Shown here piece by piece: positions 1 through 5,001 of a stretch of DNA of 6,665 bases. The notes under the pieces are model-generated. The model searched no databases. It was not told the DNA's origin and saw nothing but the letters and a program-made list of their open reading frames with translations. How positions within the stretch are numbered: position 1 is the stretch's first letter; each line of letters opens with the position of its first letter. Position numbers and translations under genes: made by a program. Origin of the DNA: Bacteriovoracaceae bacterium (GTDB lineage Bacteria > Bdellovibrionota > UBA1018). Location: assembly GCA_947500275.1 (NCBI GenBank), contig CANMSW010000126.1:1-6665 (forward strand), given 5' to 3'.

Positions 1-369
1 CTTGAGTTCCTGCGCGACGTGCTGTGTTTTTTCCCGCACCCATGTTCTGAAGTTTTCCTGTAACGCTGCGGAGACGAACGGACTTTCGATTCCGTGGTTC
101 CCGATGAGCAGCGTTTTTTGAAGGCGATGACAACGCCGCTCTAAATCCAGAAGAGCGCGTCCTGACAGGATGGCGCAGGGCCGCAGCGTTTCAAGCGTGA
201 GGAGAACACGGGTCATGTGCTCGGAGAGGCTCACTTGGTCCGGGTCGGATTGGATCGCAGTCAAGGTACCATCGAAATCGAAAGCAAGGAGAGTGTGGGG
301 ATCCTGCGCGAAAGTTTCGAGCCGGTCCGAAAGACTGAGAACTGCATCATCAGTGAGGGTGTGAGTCAC
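1..369 (-). CDS. otsB: Trehalose-6-phosphate phosphatase, N-terminal part (runs off the left edge)
   Basis: This HAD-superfamily phosphatase would convert trehalose 6-phosphate to trehalose and phosphate, the second step of the OtsA/OtsB pathway, in the cytoplasm. Only the first 123 residues are in the window; the family usually has about 240-270, so roughly half is missing past the edge. Translating the minus strand gives HAD motif I, FDFDGTL, at residues 30-36, with the nucleophile Asp31 and acid/base Asp33. The HAD motif II region ILSGR is at 67-71, followed by the family-typical GNHGIE at 90-95. The start is GTG at 369: an in-frame TGA lies six codons upstream with no other start between, and a good Shine-Dalgarno AAGGGG stands 7 bases before the GTG. 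No signal peptide is visible. It is divergent from a GH15 hydrolase, which fits trehalose metabolism. The identification is strong; the catalytic C-terminal half cannot be seen. Confidence 0.9.
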   Translation of the reverse strand, partial: MTHTLTDDAVLSLSDRLETFAQDPHTLLAFDFDGTLTAIQSDPDQVSLSEHMTRVLLTLETLRPCAILSGRALLDLERRCHRLQKTLLIGNHGIESPFVSAALQENFRTWVREKTQHVAQELK

Positions 370-455
370 AGGCGGGCCCCTTCAGGGATGAAGTTGCGAG
401 CAAGTGGTGTACCGCTTCCTTAGAATACGGAATGGATCCTGAAGGGCCCATGAGT
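370..455. promoter_or_regulatory. Divergent otsB / GH15 intergenic region with an inverted repeat
   Basis: This short region must hold the start signals of both divergent genes unless the promoters lie inside coding sequence. The left arm at 374-386 (gggccccttcagg) and the right arm at 438-449 (cctgaagggccc) are inverted copies differing by one extra C, and each arm contains the Shine-Dalgarno of the gene reading away from it. On the plus strand TAGAAT at 421-426 matches the sigma-70 -10 consensus at five of six bases. Transcription would then start near 433, leaving a short leader before the ATG at 456. The nearest -35-like hexamer, TTGCGA at 394-399, is 21 bases away, which is too far, so this promoter is only a candidate. 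I found no convincing minus-strand promoter. No known operator is recognised. Confidence 0.3.
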
Positions 456-2246
456 ATGCTTGAATATGGCCTCATTGGAAACTGCACGATCTCAGCGTTG
501 ATTTCACACCAGGGCGCGATGGAATGGCTCTGTCTCCCGACGCCAGATGCGGAGCCCGTTTTTGGACGCTTGCTCGATCCTCAAGGGGGAAGTTGGCGAG
601 TGGTGTTGGAGTCATCGGCCGCGGAGCCCACTCGTGCTCTCCACTCCTCTCAGCATTATATCGAGAACACGAACATCCTGGTGACGGAGCTCACCGATTC
701 ACGCGGCAACTCGGTTCGAATAACGGACTTTTGTCCGCGGGCCGAAGAGCGAGGGCGTACGGATGCCCCAGCTGATCTTTTTCGAAGGATAGAGCCCATG
801 TCGGGGAGTCCGATGGTGTCGGTTGAGTTTTCGCCTGTGAATGGCTGGGAAAAAAAGAGTCTTTTGCCGGAAGGAGTCGGAAGCCAGCTTCGCTACGAAA
901 CTCGCTCAGGCGGACTCATGCTCTCGTCAAATCTAAAACTCAGCGTTTCACCCGTCGTATTCTCTGGTCTCCTGAGAGAGCCTCTTTGCTTTATCCTTTC
1001 GCAGCGATCCATCGAAGCGGGGGACGTGTTGAAACAGTCGAATGAATGGCTCGCCCGCACGAACGATTATTGGCAGCGCTGGGTGAAGCATTGTTCGATC
1101 CCGTCCCTCTTTCAGAATGAAACGATTCGCTCGGCCCTGGTTCTGAAACTTCACTGTCATGAAGAATCAGGAGCGATATTAGCCGCCCTGACGACAAGCT
1201 TACCTGAGGAAATCGGTGGGAGTCGAAACTGGGATTACCGCTATTGTTGGCTTCGAGACGCGGCGTTTGTTTTGTCCGCCTTTCATCATCTAGGGCACTA
1301 CGAGGAGATGGAAGGTTTTTTGGGGTACTTGTCGAAGCTTGCCCTCTCGGACGCTTTCCGCGGTGAAAAAGGGCTCGCTCCAGTCTACTCGATCTCGCGT
1401 GAGCCTCCGCATCCGGAGGAGATCCAAGCTTCCTGGCAGGGCTACCAAGGGAGCCAGCCTGTTCGAACTAAAAACCAAGCGTCCGAACATGTGCAGAATG
1501 ATGTCTACGGCGAGATGATCCTAGCGCTTGTTCCGATCTATTTCGACGAGCGCTTCCGTCACTTGCGATCACCCGAGCTTGAGCGTCTCTTGGAACGCCT
1601 CGTTGAACTCGCCGCTCGCTCCATTGGGCGCTCGGACGCGGGGCTGTGGGAATTTAGAGATGGCTGGCGGGAGCATGCGTTTTCCAATCTCATGGCGTGG
1701 GCGGGACTGGAGCGGGCGGAGCGGATTGCGGGCTTAGGGTATATCAAACAGTCGGGGGTTGATTTTCGGTCTGAAAGAATTCGGGCAGAACAAGCGGTTT
1801 TGAAGGCTGTAAAAGAGGGAAGTCTTCGGAATGGACCGCTTGATGAAAACTTTGATGCTTCCCTGCTCCTCGCTCCGGTCCTTCGGTTCCCTTCGCCTCA
1901 GGTCAATCGAACAACTGTGGATGATATTAGGCGGGCCTTGGAGTCGGGTCCGACCTCGCCGTTTCTCTACCGCTATCGGCGAAATGATGATTTCGGGGTT
2001 CCTAAAAGCGCATTCCTGCTCTGCTCGTTCTGGTTAGTCCAAGCTTTGGCCGCAACAGGGAGGAAGGAGGAGGGGAGACTTGTGCTTGAGAAAATCAGGG
2101 AGTCCGCCAACGGTTTGGGGCTCTTTTCCGAGCACTTTGACCCAGACGGACGGCGACAGCTGGGGAATTTTCCTCAGGCCTATTCGCACGTCGGTATGAT
2201 TCAGGCGGCCTTCGCGGTGAGCCCCCCTTGGAGTGATATTCTCTAA
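456..2246 (+). CDS. Glycoside hydrolase family 15 (glucoamylase/trehalase-type)
   Basis: This is a cytoplasmic inverting alpha-glucosidase; no signal peptide is visible. From the start used here (596 aa, normal for bacterial GH15), residues 1 to about 220 form the N-terminal beta-rich domain (trehalase-like N-terminal type). It opens with the typical LEYGLIGNC and EWLCLP. The (alpha/alpha)6 catalytic barrel follows: NWDYRYCWLRD at 258-268; GLWEFR at 396-401 with the likely general acid Glu399; DENFDASLLL near 463-472; FSEHFDP at 557-563 with the likely general base Glu559; then LGNFPQAYSH at 569-578. Both catalytic Glu are present, so it should be active. In-frame ATGs occur at 432, 450 and 456. 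I chose 456 because GAAGGG at 441-446 lies 9 bases upstream and the family normally starts here; 432 has no Shine-Dalgarno, and 450 is only 3 bases from it. The divergent otsB suggests trehalose as substrate, but a glucoamylase or isomaltosidase role is not excluded. Confidence 0.93.
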   Translation: MLEYGLIGNCTISALISHQGAMEWLCLPTPDAEPVFGRLLDPQGGSWRVVLESSAAEPTRALHSSQHYIENTNILVTELTDSRGNSVRITDFCPRAEERGRTDAPADLFRRIEPMSGSPMVSVEFSPVNGWEKKSLLPEGVGSQLRYETRSGGLMLSSNLKLSVSPVVFSGLLREPLCFILSQRSIEAGDVLKQSNEWLARTNDYWQRWVKHCSIPSLFQNETIRSALVLKLHCHEESGAILAALTTSLPEEIGGSRNWDYRYCWLRDAAFVLSAFHHLGHYEEMEGFLGYLSKLALSDAFRGEKGLAPVYSISREPPHPEEIQASWQGYQGSQPVRTKNQASEHVQNDVYGEMILALVPIYFDERFRHLRSPELERLLERLVELAARSIGRSDAGLWEFRDGWREHAFSNLMAWAGLERAERIAGLGYIKQSGVDFRSERIRAEQAVLKAVKEGSLRNGPLDENFDASLLLAPVLRFPSPQVNRTTVDDIRRALESGPTSPFLYRYRRNDDFGVPKSAFLLCSFWLVQALAATGRKEEGRLVLEKIRESANGLGLFSEHFDPDGRRQLGNFPQAYSHVGMIQAAFAVSPPWSDIL

Positions 2247-2254
2247 AAGGGGCT
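2220..2254. terminator. Possible bidirectional hairpin at the convergent gene junction
   Basis: An imperfect stem-loop covers the last codons and stop of the GH15 gene. Outer stem AGCCCC (2220-2225) pairs with GGGGCT (2249-2254). A 2x2 mismatch (CC/AA) follows. The inner stem TTGGAG (2228-2233) pairs with CTCTAA (2241-2246) with one G-T wobble, and the loop is seven bases (2234-2240). It sits 19 bases beyond the stop of the convergent acyl-CoA dehydrogenase gene, so it could stop transcription from both sides. Neither strand has a T-run directly after the stem, so intrinsic termination is uncertain. Confidence 0.33.
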
Positions 2255-2272
2255 CTGCGCAGATGATGACTC

Positions 2273-4213
2273 TTACTTTTTCGGTGCTAACTGCCGAAAG
2301 AGCGCGGTCGAGGTTTGGTCCGAATTGACCGAGAGAGCCCGGAATTGGTCCTGGATCCGAAGTTGCGCGATCCTTGCGAAGTGAAGCGCTGCTGCACGCC
2401 GATTGAAAATCGGCTCTGGCGTTTCGCTGGTCCCTTCGAAGGGTTGTGCTCCCGGATTTTTTTCTAAGACCCGTGCCCATGCGTTCGAGGTCAGGATGGC
2501 GAAAAGATCGGTTGCGATCCAAACCAGACGCATGAGTTGATTTTGCTTCTTCTCGAGTTTTGGGCCGTTCATGGCCATCTGGTGGAACATCGTACGGGCG
2601 AGTTTCGCCACGTTAGCTTGTGCCCAAGCATCCGACCGGTTGAGTCCTGTGCTCACCAGAGCGCGGACCGAGTGAGTGGCCTGGCGCAAAAGAAGGGCAG
2701 GGTACCAACGAGCATAGAAGAGTCCTGCTCGAATAGCGGCAGTGCCACGGCGTGAAAGAGAAAGCTTAGGATTCAAGACGTCCCCTGCGACTTGCAGGTG
2801 GTGATCGAGCGCTTCTCGGGCAATATATAGGCTCAAAATCTCCGAGGTGCCTTCGACAATCCGATTGATCCGTGCGTCTCGAAGGAAGCGTTCGGTCGCA
2901 ATGGGGTTCTTCTCGCCTCGTGCTTTGAGGGAGGAGTACTTTTCGTAACCCCGGCCTCCGCGGAGCTGCAAGAATTCATCAACGAGACGCCAGGAGTGCT
3001 CCGAACAGAAGAGTTTTGCTAACGCCGCTTCTAAGCGGATGTCGTGACTGTCTTCGTCAACCCAGGCGTTCCCAAGAGCTGTCATGCTCTCCATCGCGTG
3101 CAAATGGGCTGCGATATCCGTAATTTTGGTCGAACCCGCTTCATGACGGCCGATCGGGGCACCCCATTGGGATCGCTCAAGTCCCCACGTCAGCGAGTGA
3201 GTGAGGAGATCGCGGCCCGAGCCCAGAGTCGTAGCAGGGATCGAAAGCCGCCCCGCATTTAGAGTGACCAGCGCAAGACGGAGGCCTTTGCCTTCGGCCC
3301 AGAGAATGTTCTCACGGGGAACTTTGACATTCGTGAATTTCAGGAGCGCGTTTTGGACGCCAGAAAGACCTAAGAAACGGCACCGGTGAAGGACTTCAAA
3401 TCCCGGCATATTTTTTTCGATCACAAACGCCGTGATTTGTTTCTTTTCACGGCCGTTCACCATTTTAGGCGGAGTTTGGGCCATGACGACCATCAGGTCA
3501 GCAATTGCGCCGTTCGTGCACCAGAGTTTCGTGCCATTTAAGATAAAGTGGCTTCCATCTTCGGAGGGGATGGCGGTCGTCGACATGCGCGCAGGATCCG
3601 AACCCACTTCCGGTTCGGTGAGGGCGAAGGCCGTGACTTCTCCCTTCGCAATCCGAGGGAGCCACTTCTTTTTTTGCTCCGCGGTTCCAAAGAGTTTCAG
3701 GGGCATCGGAACGCCGATGCTTTGGTGAGCCGACAAAAGAGCGGCTGTCGAAGCGCAATGGGCCGCTACGCGCGCAAGGACACGCGAATAGTTCGCCTGC
3801 GAAAGGCCGAGTCCCCCATATTCCTTCGGGATCTTCATTCCGAAGAGGCCGAGATCAGCCATTCCCTTCATGACTTGAGGAGGGATTTCACCCGTCGTGT
3901 CCACGGCATCTGCATCGTGGTGCTGGCGGAGAAATTGATCGACTCGTGCGATGATTTCGTTGCCGATTTTACGGTCTTCAGTGGCCTGCAGGGGCCAGGG
4001 GGTCAGGGATTGAGTGCGGACTTTGCCCATGAAAAGCTCGGCCACGAAGCTCGGCTTCTGCCACTGGGCTTCGCGTGCATCTTCGGCTACTTCGAGCGCC
4101 TCGAGTTCTTCGCGATTTTTTCCTTTCGCGTTCAAGATGGCGCCGCTCGTTTGGCCCGCAGTTTGAGTCGATTTCGAGGTCCCGGTGTGCCCATCGCTAG
4201 AAGGTGTTTTCAT
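2273..4213 (-). CDS. Acyl-CoA dehydrogenase, very-long-chain (VLCAD/ACAD9-like) type with C-terminal extension
   Basis: This FAD enzyme would introduce the trans-2 double bond into acyl-CoA, the first step of fatty-acid beta-oxidation, passing electrons to ETF. Of 646 residues, about 1-50 are Ser/Thr/Gly/Gln-rich and probably disordered. FVAELFMGKV near 56-65 resembles the VLCAD N-terminus. The N-terminal helical domain includes KIPKEYGGLGL (127-137). ALTEPEVGSDP (197-207) is the first family signature, with Val where Gly/Ala/Ser/Asn is usual. LRGGRGYE (416-423) and RDARINRIVEGTSEI (445-459) make up the second, and Glu454 is the expected catalytic base. About 12 extra residues lie between these halves, as I recall from a subfamily with a GGRGYE...LKARGE pattern. 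About 185 residues follow as the C-terminal extension, which in VLCAD helps membrane association. The ATG at 4213 is the first start after an in-frame TGA but lacks a clear Shine-Dalgarno. It lies 32 bases after the pseudouridine synthase gene, probably in the same operon. Chain-length preference is inferred. Confidence 0.93.
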   Translation of the reverse strand: MKTPSSDGHTGTSKSTQTAGQTSGAILNAKGKNREELEALEVAEDAREAQWQKPSFVAELFMGKVRTQSLTPWPLQATEDRKIGNEIIARVDQFLRQHHDADAVDTTGEIPPQVMKGMADLGLFGMKIPKEYGGLGLSQANYSRVLARVAAHCASTAALLSAHQSIGVPMPLKLFGTAEQKKKWLPRIAKGEVTAFALTEPEVGSDPARMSTTAIPSEDGSHFILNGTKLWCTNGAIADLMVVMAQTPPKMVNGREKKQITAFVIEKNMPGFEVLHRCRFLGLSGVQNALLKFTNVKVPRENILWAEGKGLRLALVTLNAGRLSIPATTLGSGRDLLTHSLTWGLERSQWGAPIGRHEAGSTKITDIAAHLHAMESMTALGNAWVDEDSHDIRLEAALAKLFCSEHSWRLVDEFLQLRGGRGYEKYSSLKARGEKNPIATERFLRDARINRIVEGTSEILSLYIAREALDHHLQVAGDVLNPKLSLSRRGTAAIRAGLFYARWYPALLLRQATHSVRALVSTGLNRSDAWAQANVAKLARTMFHQMAMNGPKLEKKQNQLMRLVWIATDLFAILTSNAWARVLEKNPGAQPFEGTSETPEPIFNRRAAALHFARIAQLRIQDQFRALSVNSDQTSTALFRQLAPKK

Positions 4214-4245
4214 AGATGAGGACCAGATTAGCCCCCTTCAAAGCC

Positions 4246-5001
4246 CTAGGACAAGGGCCAAAAAAGAGGGAGGGGTGCAGTGATATCAATCGGGGGGGCG
4301 TCGGGGGAGCTTGATGGAATCTTGATTTTCCAAGCGTGAAGCCCCAGGCGGTTCGCCGGCGCGCCCTCGTAGACTGGATCGCCCACGAGCGGAAATCCAT
4401 AATGGGCAAGATGCACGCGAATTTGGTGCATCACGCCGGTATCGATCTCGACGGTAATATCATATTGGCCGCCCTTGAGTTCGATGAACTCGAGCACGCG
4501 GGTGCGCGCGGGCAGTGGCTTTCCGCGGATTCGAATACGGGTTTGATGGTTATTCCACTCCGGTTGGACGACCCGCATGCGGCGCTTGCTCTTGATGTCG
4601 TGGCCGATGGGCAGCGTGATCACTGAAGGAATCGGTTTCGATGAGGATGGCTCTAAGCCGATCGGACGAGAGAGGGCCCGGTAAGTTTTTTGAACTTCGG
4701 GGGTCTTCCAGGTTTCCTTTACTTTTTCGAATGCGGCCTGAGTTTTGGCAAAAACAAGGCACCCGCTGGTTCCCGTGTCCAGTCGGTGCAAGATTCCAGA
4801 CTCGAGACCTCCTCGTCCTAGATTCGCGCATTCGGGGTGGAGTTCGAGAAAAATGCCGACCATCGAGAGCGTTTCCTCGGCAGAATGAGGAACGCTCGGA
4901 ATACCTGAGGGTTTGTTGAGGATCAGGAGGTTCGAGTCCTCGTGTAAAATGAGCTCTCGGGGGGAGATCCCGCGCTCTTTCAATAAGTCGGAACTAAGCA
5001 T
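4246..5001 (-). CDS. RluA-family pseudouridine synthase (no S4 domain)
   Basis: This cytoplasmic enzyme would isomerise specific uridines to pseudouridine in rRNA or tRNA. The 251 residues comprise essentially only the catalytic domain: LILHEDSNLLILNKPSGIPS at 18-37, ILHRLDTGTSG at 70-80 with catalytic Asp75, VQKTYRAL at 103-110 with the conserved Tyr107, and HQIRVHLAHYGFPLVGDPVY at 192-211 with Arg195. The family's usual TGRTHQIR appears here as TGVMHQIR, a small deviation. No S4 RNA-binding domain precedes the core, unlike RluC and RluD, so RluA or TruC-like single-domain members are closer in build; the target site cannot be assigned. The frame stays open upstream to a TTG at 5097, but the ATG at 5001 fits the domain start and has a weak AGG 7 bases before it. 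That ATG lies 22 bases inside the end of the upstream gene, suggesting translational coupling. The acyl-CoA dehydrogenase gene follows. Confidence 0.93.
   Translation of the reverse strand: MLSSDLLKERGISPRELILHEDSNLLILNKPSGIPSVPHSAEETLSMVGIFLELHPECANLGRGGLESGILHRLDTGTSGCLVFAKTQAAFEKVKETWKTPEVQKTYRALSRPIGLEPSSSKPIPSVITLPIGHDIKSKRRMRVVQPEWNNHQTRIRIRGKPLPARTRVLEFIELKGGQYDITVEIDTGVMHQIRVHLAHYGFPLVGDPVYEGAPANRLGLHAWKIKIPSSSPDAPPIDITAPLPLFWPLS

Noticed and set aside
170..423. Two short plus-strand frames at the left end
   Set aside because: They lie opposite otsB, whose HAD motifs are plain on the minus strand. The plus-strand products are Arg/Ser-rich and featureless.
2254..2261. Eight-base palindrome CTGCGCAG after the GH15 stop
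   Set aside because: It has no loop and is too short to form a useful hairpin or to be called an operator without other copies.
2034..2522. A 162-codon minus-strand frame across the convergent junction
   Set aside because: It overlaps the ends of both the GH15 and acyl-CoA dehydrogenase genes in other frames and shows no domain. It is a shadow frame.
3548..4219. A 223-codon open frame on the plus strand, antisense to the acyl-CoA dehydrogenase gene
   Set aside because: The opposite strand encodes a clearly conserved enzyme over the same bases. This frame has no recognisable domain and looks like a mirror of GC-biased codons.
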